A stretch of DNA of 24,702 nucleotides from DASYXW01 sp035934405 (GCA_035934405.1 DASYXW010000092.1:1-24702), one strand, 5' to 3'; shown: positions 7,365 to 15,905, counted from the first letter of the stretch. The notes: generated by a model not told the origin, from the letters alone. Made by a program: numbers and translations.

Positions 7365-9368
7365 TCAGCTCACCTTGTCAGGCAGCACTTTCGGCGTCAC
7401 GATAAACAGCAGGTCGTTGGTCTGCACTTCACGGTTGCTGGACTTGAAGAGATGCCCGAGGACGGGAATGTCGCCCAGGCCCGGCACTTGAGTGACCGAC
7501 CGGGTGGTGGAGCTCACCTTGATACCGCCGAAGATCACCGTGCCGCCGTCGGGCACCATCACCTGCGTCGTGGCCGCCTGGGTGTTGATCTCAGGGTTCT
7601 GGGTGTTCGGGAGGACGGGGCCGGGTGAGTTGTTCTGCACTCGGATGTTCAGGAAGATGTTGCCGTCTTCGGTGACCTGCGGCAGCACGTCCAGGGTGAG
7701 CGTGGCGTTGATGTAGACGGTCGTCACGGTGTTGTTGATGACGGTTTGCAGTGGGATCTGCGTGCCTTGCAGGACCTCGCCGGGGACGTTGTTCTGGGTA
7801 ACGATGGTGGGCGCCGAGATGGTCTTCGCCTCGTTGCGCGTTTCCGCGGCTGAGATCGCCGCGTCGATGAAGTAGCGCGCTCCCAGGTTGGAAATGGCGA
7901 AGGCGCCGAAGCCGGAGGCGCTGGTCGGAACGACGCTGATCCGGCCGGTGGCCGGGGGCGGAGTCGTAAACTGGGTGGTAGGTGTCACCGACGACCCGGT
8001 TCCCACCGTGCCGGCCCCGATCACCGAGTTCGACGGGTTGAACGCGCCGCCGTTCAGGGCGCTCTGGAACTGCCGCGTGAAGTCATTCGTGGTAAGGACA
8101 ATTCTCGCCTGGATGGAAATCTGTTGCGCCTTCCGGTCCAGTTTGCCAATCACCGACTCGATGATGGGGATCTGCTTCGGAACATCGGTGATGATCACGG
8201 CGTTGTTGCGCGCGTCGGCGACGGCAAGACCGCGCTTGCTGAAAAGCGCGGTCATCTTCTGCAGGATGGTCACTACACCGGGAATGGGAAGGATGGTCCC
8301 AATCTGTCCGCCGCTGCCACCGCCCAAGCTGGGCGTGGTGTCCACGGCGCGGGCGTACTTGAGCGCCCGGACGACGGTCACCAATGGCGCGGCATCCTCC
8401 TGCGCCTGGGCGAGCTTAACCTGGTTTTCCTCTTCCGCCGCCAGCGTCTCGGTCCTGGCGATCCGCAGCACGTTGCCCTCAAGCTCCCGGCCGAGGCCGT
8501 TGTTTTTCAGAACGATGTCCAGGGCCTGATCCCACGGCACGTCGTCCAGCACCAGAGTCACGGTCCCGGTAACGTTGGGGTCGATGATGATGTTCAGCCC
8601 GCTGATTTCGTGAATCAGCCGGAAGAAGTCCTTCAGGTCGACGTCCTTGAGATTCACCGAGATGGGCTGACCGGTGTACTGGCCGCCGGTCGCGGGTGGC
8701 CTGGGTTTGGCCGGGGCCTGAGGTGTCACGGTCACGGCCCCGGCGGCCGGCGCTTGTTCTTGCGCCAGCGTCTGGATCGCGCGGGCCGCCTGAGCTACGT
8801 CGTGCGCCGGGTCGATATCCACCTTAGCGGTGAAGGCATCCTGCGGGCCCGCCAGACGGGCGACCGGCGCTACCATCGGGCCCGTTCGGGGCGCCTGGGT
8901 CATTTGAGCCGCCGCTGCCGCATCTCTTGACTGGAGCTCAATCCTCAGCCCGCTCGGCTCTTCGTGAACCTGGAAGACCGGATTGCCGCTGAGGTCGGCC
9001 ACCACGCGGGCCACGGGTGGCGACTGGTCGCGGTACTGTCCTATGCGGACGTCCTTGAGCAAGGGGGGGCGGCCGGGCACGGTTCGCGGGCGTTCCGAGT
9101 ACCGGGCCGGCGCGAGGTCAAGCACCAAGCGCGCCGGATTCTCGAGCCGGAAGATGTGATAGGGCGCCGGGCCGCTGGTCGAAATATCCACAAAGGTTCT
9201 GGCGCCCGGATCCGGCGCGGCGAGTCCGCCTACCTCCGGCCGAACCGTGACGCCGAGCAGCCGCGTGATGCCGGCGCCCACTGGGTTCGCGGCCAGGCAC
9301 ACCGTGGCGAGGGCGGCTCCGAGCGTCAGGCATAGGGTCGGCAATAAAGCTTGCTGGTTCCGTTTCAT
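7365..9368 (-). CDS. pilQ: Type IV pilus secretin
   Basis: PilQ forms the outer-membrane ring through which the pilus passes. The 667-aa precursor has a signal peptide (1-27), a peptidoglycan-binding AMIN domain (about 42-147, NPARLVLDLAPARYS), a low-complexity Ala/Pro linker (150-230), a short secretin/TonB N-terminal domain (about 235-305, ISVNLKDVDLKDFFRLIHEI), a secretin N1 domain (about 330-420) and the secretin barrel (about 440-665) ending with VPGLGDIPVLGHLFKS. Full length. A Gly/Ser/Thr-rich insertion (about 445-500) lies inside the secretin region. Its ATG overlaps the pilP stop as ATGA, so translation is probably coupled. Last gene of the pilMNOPQ run. Confidence 0.96.
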   Translation of the reverse strand: MKRNQQALLPTLCLTLGAALATVCLAANPVGAGITRLLGVTVRPEVGGLAAPDPGARTFVDISTSGPAPYHIFRLENPARLVLDLAPARYSERPRTVPGRPPLLKDVRIGQYRDQSPPVARVVADLSGNPVFQVHEEPSGLRIELQSRDAAAAAQMTQAPRTGPMVAPVARLAGPQDAFTAKVDIDPAHDVAQAARAIQTLAQEQAPAAGAVTVTPQAPAKPRPPATGGQYTGQPISVNLKDVDLKDFFRLIHEISGLNIIIDPNVTGTVTLVLDDVPWDQALDIVLKNNGLGRELEGNVLRIARTETLAAEEENQVKLAQAQEDAAPLVTVVRALKYARAVDTTPSLGGGSGGQIGTILPIPGVVTILQKMTALFSKRGLAVADARNNAVIITDVPKQIPIIESVIGKLDRKAQQISIQARIVLTTNDFTRQFQSALNGGAFNPSNSVIGAGTVGTGSSVTPTTQFTTPPPATGRISVVPTSASGFGAFAISNLGARYFIDAAISAAETRNEAKTISAPTIVTQNNVPGEVLQGTQIPLQTVINNTVTTVYINATLTLDVLPQVTEDGNIFLNIRVQNNSPGPVLPNTQNPEINTQAATTQVMVPDGGTVIFGGIKVSSTTRSVTQVPGLGDIPVLGHLFKSSNREVQTNDLLFIVTPKVLPDKVS

Positions 9369-10018
9369 CTTGCCACTCCTGGAGCGGGTCCCAGGCGCAA
9401 CACCACTTCGCGGGACGTTACTCCACGGTCGGGGTCGCGGATGTTCTCCTGGAAGTAGACCGCATTCAGCGCGATTCTCGTGACCACCCCGTCGTAAACC
9501 GGTTCGTGTTCCCTGAGAAAGTAGGCTAGATTGGTCGTGTTGGTCACAACCGCGATCATGGCGCGACTCTCTTCCTCGCGCACGATTCCTTCCAGCTTGA
9601 GCTGGCTGATCACCAAGCCACGCGGTCCCGGAAGTCGTGCCGCCTCAGACTTGAGCTCCGCTTCCGAAATAACGACGGGCGGCGGCGGAGGCTTGAAGGG
9701 GTCGCGCAAGCCCACCGGGGCGAGCGATGGTTCCATCCGGCTCGCCTGTGCGAGCCGCCTCTGGACTTCCCGGGCGGGTCCAGTTGGCTCGCGCCGTGGT
9801 GTCTCGGATGATTTCTTGCCGGAATGAGCGCTCTGCCCGCCCGACCCGGTCAGCGCCGAGGCCCGCGCTTTCACCCGGACGCCGGCCTGAGCGGCCTCGG
9901 ACTGGCCGGGCACCGGCTGGGCGTATCCGGTCGCGGCGGGCGGTAACGCCAAGAGCACCGCGAGTAGCAGAGCCGGCAGTATCGTTCCTCGTTCGGCGAA
10001 ATGCGCTATTACAGCCAT
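9365..10018 (-). CDS. pilP: Type IV pilus assembly protein PilP-like
   Basis: PilP bridges the inner-membrane PilMNO complex and the PilQ secretin in the periplasm. The 217-aa product starts at ATG 10018, preceded by an AGGA Shine-Dalgarno. It has a signal peptide (about 1-33), a basic Pro/Gln-rich linker, the family GLRDPFKPPPPP segment, and a C-terminal beta domain with LKLEGIVREEESRAMIAV and YFLREHEPVYDGVVTRI. The open frame runs 100 codons further upstream, but those codons are the shadow of pilO and the spacer. Unlike classical PilP lipoproteins, no lipobox cysteine is present at the end of the signal sequence, so it is probably soluble or membrane-anchored. It overlaps pilQ by 4 nt. Confidence 0.85.
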   Translation of the reverse strand: MAVIAHFAERGTILPALLLAVLLALPPAATGYAQPVPGQSEAAQAGVRVKARASALTGSGGQSAHSGKKSSETPRREPTGPAREVQRRLAQASRMEPSLAPVGLRDPFKPPPPPVVISEAELKSEAARLPGPRGLVISQLKLEGIVREEESRAMIAVVTNTTNLAYFLREHEPVYDGVVTRIALNAVYFQENIRDPDRGVTSREVVLRLGPAPGVAR

Positions 10019-10061
10019 TGTAGTGTTCCTTGCCTCTTCTCGCTCTGAATCTTCGCAGCTT

Positions 10062-10676
10062 CTACTTCTTTGCCGGTGGGGGCGGCGCTGAGCCCGCCGG
10101 ACGATTGAAGTATGTGATGAGAACGCAATTTGTGCCCACCGTTTCGCCCGGCTGCACCTTATACGTTCCGCCGGCGGCGCCGCTTTCGGCGGGTCCGAGC
10201 GCGAGGTCGGTGACGTTGACGATGCGCTCGCCCCCCGCCAGGCGACTGAAGAAATCCACCAGCGCATAGTAGGTGCCATCCACCCGCAGCTTGAACGGCA
10301 TTTCTGTGTAGAGGTCACGCGGGTTCAACGGCTCGGCCGCAAAGGAGCGAATGTGCACGAAAGAATCGCTTTCGGCGCCGTGAATCATCCGCACGAACTC
10401 GTCAATGTTCGGCTCGTCGGGGACGATGGTACGGAGCACCTGCAACTGCTTGTCGGCTTCGGCGATCCGGCGCAAGTACTCGGCGTGCTGCTGCTCAAAA
10501 CTACGATCCCGGACGTTCTGCGCGTGCAGGTCGTTCACCTGCTTGGCCAGCGCGTCGCGCTGGCCGGCGAGCGGCCACACCAAGTACCAGAAGGCGAAGC
10601 CGGCGATGAACGCCGCCATCGCAGCTAAAATCGCCGCTTGGACGGGAGTGGCAAGATCCGAAAGCTTCCTGGCCAT
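10062..10676 (-). CDS. pilO: Type IV pilus inner-membrane protein PilO
   Basis: PilO pairs with PilN in the inner membrane and links cytoplasmic PilM to PilP. The 204-aa protein has a short cytoplasmic tail, one membrane helix (about 13-36), a periplasmic coiled coil (about 38-80) and a ferredoxin-like C-terminal domain containing MPFKLRVDGTYYALVDFFSR and the typical NVTDLAL strand. The C-terminus is Pro/Lys-rich. It lies 7 bp downstream of pilN and 43 bp upstream of pilP on the same strand. Length and topology are normal for PilO. Confidence 0.9.
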   Translation of the reverse strand: MARKLSDLATPVQAAILAAMAAFIAGFAFWYLVWPLAGQRDALAKQVNDLHAQNVRDRSFEQQHAEYLRRIAEADKQLQVLRTIVPDEPNIDEFVRMIHGAESDSFVHIRSFAAEPLNPRDLYTEMPFKLRVDGTYYALVDFFSRLAGGERIVNVTDLALGPAESGAAGGTYKVQPGETVGTNCVLITYFNRPAGSAPPPPAKK

Positions 10677-10683
10677 ATTCGCC

Positions 10684-11382
10684 TTACCCTCTCACCGGCT
10701 GCGGCAAGGCCGGAGCACCCGGCGGCCCGGTCGGAGCGCCAGCCGCAGGAGCTGGGCCCGGAGCCGGTCTGGATAATCCTGTCGGAGGTTGTGGGCTTCC
10801 CACCTGCGGGACCGTCTGATACAGACAATCGAGAATGAATTTGAAGCCGACCTGCTCCTTCTGATCGTTCTCGAAATACTGCTCCAGCCTCACGTCCTGG
10901 AACTTGCCCGAGTTGCGGAGCGCTGCGATGAATCCGGCGATAGCGTCAACCGTGGGCGACTGTCCCTGGACGTTGATTTGGTTCTCCTGGGTGCTGACCG
11001 AAAGCAGATAGAGGCCGCGCGTGTTGTTGACCGTCGCGCCGAGCGAAGCCATCAGCTCCACCGGACCCTTGCGGCTGGATTCGAGCGCTTGGATGGTCTT
11101 GATGCGTTGTTCCATTTCGCTGAGCTGTTTGGCGTATCGCTCGTTTTCCGCCTGAATGCCCTTCAGCCGCGCTGCTTCCGCCTGTTCGGCCCTCAGATTG
11201 TCGTTGAGGTGGTTAATTTGCCGGGTCCAGTACCAGTAAAAGAAGCTGACGACGATCGCCAGCGACCCGAGCGCCACCCCGAACACCTTAGCCTGAAACG
11301 CCGGCAGCGACACCGGCCCCTCCAGCTTGACTTTGGTGTCGGGGTGGGCTCGCGCTCCCTCCAACAGGTTGATCTTGATCAT
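10684..11382 (-). CDS. pilN: Type IV pilus inner-membrane protein PilN
   Basis: The N-terminal MIKINLLEG is the PilN motif that docks on PilM. A single membrane helix (about 33-53), a coiled coil (about 55-100) and a ferredoxin-like periplasmic domain (about 105-190, with GLYLLSVSTQENQINVQGQS) follow. Residues from about 196 to 232 form an unusual Pro/Gly/Ala-rich tail, longer than in typical PilN, possibly a flexible contact to PilP or peptidoglycan. It starts inside the end of pilM (ATGA overlap, 4 nt), which points to coupled translation and matched stoichiometry. Confidence 0.92.
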   Translation of the reverse strand: MIKINLLEGARAHPDTKVKLEGPVSLPAFQAKVFGVALGSLAIVVSFFYWYWTRQINHLNDNLRAEQAEAARLKGIQAENERYAKQLSEMEQRIKTIQALESSRKGPVELMASLGATVNNTRGLYLLSVSTQENQINVQGQSPTVDAIAGFIAALRNSGKFQDVRLEQYFENDQKEQVGFKFILDCLYQTVPQVGSPQPPTGLSRPAPGPAPAAGAPTGPPGAPALPQPVRG

Positions 11383-12452
11383 GCGGCGTCAAAGCTCCTG
11401 AGCGCCAATCCCACCGCCACAACCATGCGGGGCGCGATGGCAGCGATGTAATCAGCGTCAAATCTCGAAATCGATACAGCAACCTTCCGGAACGGGTTGA
11501 GGACCTCAACCGGAATCTTCAATTCCTGTTCGAGCAGCGCGGCAAGCCCCTCCACCCGCGCCGTTCCGCCGGCCAAGTACACGCGGTCGATGGGATCGGG
11601 CGACGATGTCTGATGGAAAAAATCCAGCGTCTTCTGAACTTCGCGCAGCAGTTGCTCCGAGACCAGAGCGAGTTGCGAGGCCTTGACCTGCAGCGCTTCG
11701 GGCGCAGCGCTGGCAACTTCTCCTCCCATCTTCAGCTTCTCCGCGTCTTCGTAGCCGAGGTCGAGCGCCCGCTGCAGCGCCTCGGTGTACTGCTTGCCCC
11801 CCATCGAAATATCGCGGGTGAAAAGGGGAACGCCGGCGCGCACGATGTTGATGTTCATGATGCTGGCGCCGATGTTGACGAGCGCGATCGTCTCTCCGGG
11901 CGAGGGTTCATAGCCAGCCTCGAAGGCGTTCTGCAGCGCAAAGGCGTCCACGTCCACCACCACCGGGGTCTTGCCCGCCTGGCTGAGGACGTTGGTGTAG
12001 TTCGACACTTTCTCGCGCTTGGCGGCCACCAGCATCACGTCGAGCGAGTTCGGGGTAGTCGAGGGCCCGAGCACCTGGAAGCTTAGATTGACGTCGGCCA
12101 CATCCGCCGTCAATTGTTGCTGCGCCTCGTAAGGGATGGCCGCTTCCAGCTCGGCCTCGTTCGCCGCCGCCACCGAGATTTTCTTCACCATCACCGAGCT
12201 GCCCGAGATCGACGTGGCGACGTTGGTGGAGCTGATCTTGTTCTCCTTGAAAATCTTCTCGATGGCCGAGGAGACCGAGAAGGCGTCCATGATGGCGCCG
12301 TCCACGACGGTGTCGGGGCCGAGGGTGTCCATCCCCAGGTTGGCCAGCTCGAACCCGGACCGGGTCTTCTTCAGCTCGACAGCTTTCACCGAGCTCGACC
12401 CGATATCGAGTCCCACCAGTCCCTTTCTCTTGTTCAGACTGAGACCCAACAT
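11379..12452 (-). CDS. pilM: Type IV pilus assembly ATPase-fold protein PilM
   Basis: PilM is the cytoplasmic actin/FtsA-like component that binds the PilN N-terminus. The 357-aa protein has the phosphate-binding GLVGLDIGSSSVKAVELK near the N-terminus, YEAQQQL and VMLVAAKREKV in the middle, VNIGASIMNINIVRAGVP (phosphate 2 region) and the adenosine loop VYLAGGTARVEGLAALLEQ near the C-terminus. Length is normal. It is preceded by the HTH gene with a 31-bp gap and overlaps pilN by 4 nt. Confidence 0.95.
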   Translation of the reverse strand: MLGLSLNKRKGLVGLDIGSSSVKAVELKKTRSGFELANLGMDTLGPDTVVDGAIMDAFSVSSAIEKIFKENKISSTNVATSISGSSVMVKKISVAAANEAELEAAIPYEAQQQLTADVADVNLSFQVLGPSTTPNSLDVMLVAAKREKVSNYTNVLSQAGKTPVVVDVDAFALQNAFEAGYEPSPGETIALVNIGASIMNINIVRAGVPLFTRDISMGGKQYTEALQRALDLGYEDAEKLKMGGEVASAAPEALQVKASQLALVSEQLLREVQKTLDFFHQTSSPDPIDRVYLAGGTARVEGLAALLEQELKIPVEVLNPFRKVAVSISRFDADYIAAIAPRMVVAVGLALRSFDAA

Positions 12453-12483
12453 CAGCTAGGCTCCCACCGCTTGATTGGCCTTC

Positions 12484-12711
12484 CTAAGACTGGCCAGCCG
12501 CGCGCCTCCGTCGTCGAATTCCTGCTTCCCCTCCCCGACTGCTCGCTTTCTCCATCCACAGATCCAGCATCGTTTTCTTAAACCGCCAGCGGTTTCCGAG
12601 CTTGAAGGCTGGAATCTTCTCCTCGCTGAGGTACTTGTAAAGCGTCTCGCGTGAAACCCCCAGGTAATGCGACGCCTCGTGGATGTCCATCACCTCGCGC
12701 TGATCCGTCAT
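12484..12711 (-). CDS. Small helix-turn-helix DNA-binding protein (excisionase/MerR-like fold)
   Basis: A 75-aa protein starting at ATG 12711 (MTDQREVMDIHEA). Residues about 8-55 (DIHEASHYLGVSRETLYKYL, then IPAFKLGNRWRFKKTMLDLW) match the excisionase-family HTH pattern used by Xis proteins and many small bacterial regulators. A basic RRRRR tail follows. The open frame extends 19 codons further upstream without family similarity. The gene heads the pilMNOPQ run, 31 bp before pilM, with no integrase nearby. A regulatory role for pilus genes is therefore more likely than phage excision, but this is inferred from position only. Its start overlaps the stop of a doubtful upstream ORF as ATGA. Confidence 0.85.
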   Translation of the reverse strand: MTDQREVMDIHEASHYLGVSRETLYKYLSEEKIPAFKLGNRWRFKKTMLDLWMEKASSRGGEAGIRRRRRAAGQS

Positions 12712-13358
12712 AATCCCGAGCTTGGGTCCTCCAGCCGGCGGCCTTCGTTCAGGACCCGAAGGGAGCACCAGCCCCGCCGCAATGCGAAAGTTGTTCTATG
12801 CCGCGCACAAGAGAGACTCGAAACGTAGCCCGCTTGAGTGACCCGGACGGCCAGGCGGCTGGCCGCCTTAACGTCCACGCTGCCACCCCGGCTGACAACA
12901 GGAGGATCAGTGCCCAAAGCAGCCGGGGTGGCGCGCGGAAGCCTCGAAGCGCCTTGAATGCCGGCGGCCAGCCGCCGCGCGGCTCGTGGCGACCTCGGAC
13001 AGCCGCTTGGGGAAGCTTCAAAGCGCAAGGGTAGCGATGCGTAAGCTGCGAGATCGCTTTCTGAAGGTGCGCCGGTTCTGGCGGGAGCGATTGCCGCCCA
13101 AGGGGGGGGTTCATGTAATGCAGCGGCAACCGCCCCGCCGGACCGAGCCGGAAGAGCGACGTTCTGAGCCTGCGCCAAGAGGCCCGGAACGACTCCGGCA
13201 AAGAGCAAGCCGGCAAAAAACAACTTCGTTGGGAAGACTGCGTCTGCGAGGAGACGCGCACGGCGGAGGCGTATCAAACACGGCCAGCCGAGGCGGGCTC
13301 GCAAAGAACGGGCAAGATGCCAGCGTTGGTTTCCACTCCGCCTTCCCCAGCTCGTCAT
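12708..13358 (-). CDS. Doubtful ORF upstream of pil HTH gene
   Basis: A 216-codon open frame begins with ATG 13358, has AGGG about 7 nt upstream, and ends in an ATGA overlap with the HTH gene. It lies between the promoter at 13438-13467 and that gene. Residues about 43-62 (FPTKLFFAGLLFAGVVPGLL) look like a signal or membrane segment. Against it being real: the rest is Arg/Ala/Pro-rich with no recognisable family, third codon positions are less GC-biased than in the real neighbours, an inverted repeat lies inside it, and a second long frame (12749-13261) overlaps. It may be an untranslated leader, a decayed gene or a lineage-specific exported protein. Confidence 0.22.
   Translation of the reverse strand: MTSWGRRSGNQRWHLARSLRARLGWPCLIRLRRARLLADAVFPTKLFFAGLLFAGVVPGLLAQAQNVALPARSGGAVAAALHEPPPWAAIAPARTGAPSESDLAAYASLPLRFEASPSGCPRSPRAARRLAAGIQGASRLPRATPAALGTDPPVVSRGGSVDVKAASRLAVRVTQAGYVSSLSCARHRTTFALRRGWCSLRVLNEGRRLEDPSSGL
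12854..12976. repeat. Inverted pair of 14-nt self-complementary GC repeats
   Basis: GGCGGCTGGCCGCC at 12854-12867 has its exact reverse complement at 12963-12976. Each copy is itself a hairpin (GGCGGC / GCCGCC). The arms lie 95 bp apart in the long region upstream of the HTH gene. This could be a worn REPIN-like element or a structured leader of the pil transcript. Confidence 0.5.
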
Positions 13359-13575
13359 GGGCTTGCCCTCGCGCCGTTTCGCTCGTCCGCTCTACGATGA
13401 ATCTCGGTAAAACAGCGTACAATACTCGCGGATGTACGGTATACTACGTATATTAACTACATGTCAAGTACTTTTTTGATATTTATACAAAAACTTTTTT
13501 ACTCGTGTATTAATAGTAGTTTAGGGGAAGTTTTATGGCTTTTTTAGGAGACTTCTGGAGACTCACACCGCGAGT
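13359..13575. other. Intergenic segment with AT-rich island
   Basis: This stretch between the doubtful ORF and the ABC permease stop has no convincing gene. About 13425-13560 is strikingly AT-rich for this window, with several T-runs (13472-13477, 13495-13500, 13540-13545) and the palindromic TACGTA, and contains the leftward promoter. The T-runs lie on the plus strand, so they do not form a standard terminator for the leftward permease gene that ends at 13576. The base composition suggests a regulatory island or a recent insertion. Confidence 0.5.
13438..13467 (-). promoter_or_regulatory. Sigma-70-type promoter for the pil transcript
   Basis: On the minus strand a perfect -35 box TTGACA (13467-13462) is followed after an 18-nt spacer by TATACC (13443-13438, 4 of 6 to TATAAT), within AT-rich DNA. 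Transcription would start near 13431 and run left into the HTH-pilMNOPQ genes, leaving a leader of about 720 nt or translating the doubtful ORF. This is the best promoter match on this strand in the region I examined. Confidence 0.6.
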
Positions 13576-14793
13576 TTACTCGTAACGCAGAGCCTCGATG
13601 GGATCAAGCTTGGCAGCTTTGCCGGCGGGATAATACCCGAAGAAAATGCCGACCAGGGCGGAAAAAACCACGGCGATGGTCAAGGCTGAGGCTGAGATGG
13701 AACCCGGCCAGCCGCCCAAGCGCGAGCCGAGCATCGACACTCCGACGCCCAGTGCCGTGCCCAGCAGCCCGCCCATGGCGCTGAGCGAGACCGCCTCCAC
13801 GATGAACTGCCAGCGAATCGCCGACTCGGTGGCGCCGGTCGCCATGCGGATGCCGATCTCCCGCGTCCGTTCCGTCACCGACACCAGCATGATGTTCATG
13901 ATGCCGATGCCGCCCACCAGCAGCGAGATGGAAGCGACGCTCGCCAGCAGCAGCGTCATCACCTGGCCGGCGGCGGCCGCCGCCTCCGCCGCCTGGGTCA
14001 TGGCGCGGACTCCGAAATCCGCGTCCTCGTCGGCGCGCAGGTGGTGGCGTTCGCGCAGCAGTCGGGTGATCTGGTCCATGGCAAGGTTGACGGCGCCGCG
14101 ATCTATTGCCTTGATGGCCACAAACTGCAGATAGGGGTTACCCGTGATCTTTTTCTGCGCCGTCGTGTACGGCATCTCAATGCGGTCGTCCTGATCGAAT
14201 CCGAATGCCGCCTGACCCTTCGGCGCCAGCACTCCGATAACATAAAACGGCAGATTCTTTACGCGGATGGTCTTGCCGATGGGGTCTACCCCTCCGAAGA
14301 GCACGCCGGCCACCGTCTGGCCGAGCACCACCACGTCGGCGGCGCGGCGCACTTCATCCTCGGTAAAGAAGGACCCCTCAGCCATGGGCCAGTCACGAAT
14401 GGCCGGGAAGGTCACGTCCACGCCGTTGTTCTCGGTCGACCAGTTCTCGTCGCCGTAGACTACCTGGACGTGGCTTTCGGCGCCGGCCGAGATTTGGCTG
14501 ACGGCCGAGCACTCGCGGCCGATGGCGTTCACGTCGTCCGGAGTCAGCGTCGAAACCGAGCCCCAACCCATGTGGACGCCGCCACTATGTTGAGCCCCCG
14601 GAAAGACGTAGATCAGGTTCGTCCCCATGTTGGCGATGGACGCCTGCACCATGGCATTGGCGCCTTCTCCGAAGCTCACCGACGCCACCACTGCGGCGAT
14701 GCCGATGACGATGCCCAGCATGGTGAGAATGGAGCGCATCTTGTGACGCTCGAGCGAACGAAGAGCAAGGCGAAGAATGGCGGTGAAATCCAT
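13576..14793 (-). CDS. ABC transporter permease, MacB/FtsX type
   Basis: The 405-aa inner-membrane protein starts at ATG 14793, with AAGGA about 8 nt upstream. It has one N-terminal membrane helix (about 21-41, with RSILTMLGIVIGIAAVV), a large periplasmic MacB core domain (about 42-275) and three C-terminal helices (about 280-303, 331-356, 367-388) forming the FtsX domain. The ERTREIGIRMATGA signature is at 308-321 and the ending is KAAKLDPIEALRYE. Such proteins work with a MacB-type ATPase and often a periplasmic adaptor in peptide or drug efflux or mechanotransmission. Neither partner is in the window, and both flanks are intergenic, so the permease is an orphan here. The frame's 61-codon upstream extension is not family-like. 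Confidence 0.92.
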   Translation of the reverse strand: MDFTAILRLALRSLERHKMRSILTMLGIVIGIAAVVASVSFGEGANAMVQASIANMGTNLIYVFPGAQHSGGVHMGWGSVSTLTPDDVNAIGRECSAVSQISAGAESHVQVVYGDENWSTENNGVDVTFPAIRDWPMAEGSFFTEDEVRRAADVVVLGQTVAGVLFGGVDPIGKTIRVKNLPFYVIGVLAPKGQAAFGFDQDDRIEMPYTTAQKKITGNPYLQFVAIKAIDRGAVNLAMDQITRLLRERHHLRADEDADFGVRAMTQAAEAAAAAGQVMTLLLASVASISLLVGGIGIMNIMLVSVTERTREIGIRMATGATESAIRWQFIVEAVSLSAMGGLLGTALGVGVSMLGSRLGGWPGSISASALTIAVVFSALVGIFFGYYPAGKAAKLDPIEALRYE

Positions 14794-15086
14794 AATCGTG
14801 TCCTTGAGTCGTCGGCTATTGGACCATCTGACTCGTTTCCATCCTACCGCCCATCGCTCGCGAATACAATGGCGGAACGGCCGACGCGACGCCGAGGCGG
14901 GGAATGTGTAATTTTTTTGCAAATTCCGGCGCCGTGAGAGCTCCAAAGACTGCCAAACCGTAGCGGCGATTTTCAAATGGGTTTAGGCTTATAATTGCTA
15001 TGTTGACACCACGACATTCCACTGCTGACACTCGGGGCCCGGCGGCTCCCATCACGGGCGAGCGCAATCACGCTCAGGGCCGGCCG
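14794..15086. other. Divergent intergenic region
   Basis: About 290 bp separate the leftward ABC permease from the rightward response regulator. It contains a T-run near 14913 and a perfect TATAAT close to 14990 for rightward transcription. No ORF with a recognisable product lies here. No clear promoter was found for the permease, only weak matches. Confidence 0.6.
14990..14995 (+). promoter_or_regulatory. -10 box for the response regulator
   Basis: A perfect TATAAT in an AT-rich context, with no good -35 (the 17-nt-spaced position reads CGATTT). Initiation would fall near 15002. That puts the ATG at 15000 outside the transcript and supports translation from 15087. Confidence 0.5.
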
Positions 15087-15776
<690 letters not shown>

Positions 15777-15781
15777 GAACA

Positions 15782-15905
15782 GGGGGCAGGGGTCTGGGGT
15801 CGGGGGCCAGTGAAGGAGAAAGGGGTAAAGGGTAAGAGGTAAAGGGATCCAATCCCGCTGCTCGCTCCCCTTTCGCTGACCCCTGGCCCCTGGCCCCTGA
15901 TCCCT
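15782..15905. repeat. Three heptad-period arrays between regulator and kinase
   Basis: GGGGNNN units lie at 15782-15809 (four), AGGGGTA-like units at 15814-15848 (five) and GGCCCCT-like units at 15878-15905 (four), each with an exact 7-nt step. The first and third arrays are complementary: 15785-15810 and 15876-15901 match as inverted copies at 19 of 26 positions. The whole spacer could fold into a hairpin with the middle array in its loop. It ends 8 nt before the kinase start codon. Confidence 0.8.

Noticed and set aside
12749..13261. 170-codon minus-strand frame with a hydrophobic segment upstream of the HTH gene
   Set aside because: No family similarity, overlapping another doubtful frame; hydrophobic stretch arises from GC-rich repeat sequence.
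13535..13585. 16-codon ORF with AGGGGAAG upstream in the AT-rich island
   Set aside because: Very short, overlaps the 3' end of the ABC permease antisense, and has nothing but a chance-level ribosome-binding site to support it.
14794..14976. N-terminal extension of the MacB-type permease
   Set aside because: Residues are not MacB-like, and ATG 14793 has a good Shine-Dalgarno and the usual family start.
15782..15905. Repeats considered as a CRISPR array
   Set aside because: Units are 7 nt, contiguous and degenerate, without spacers, and no cas gene is in the window.
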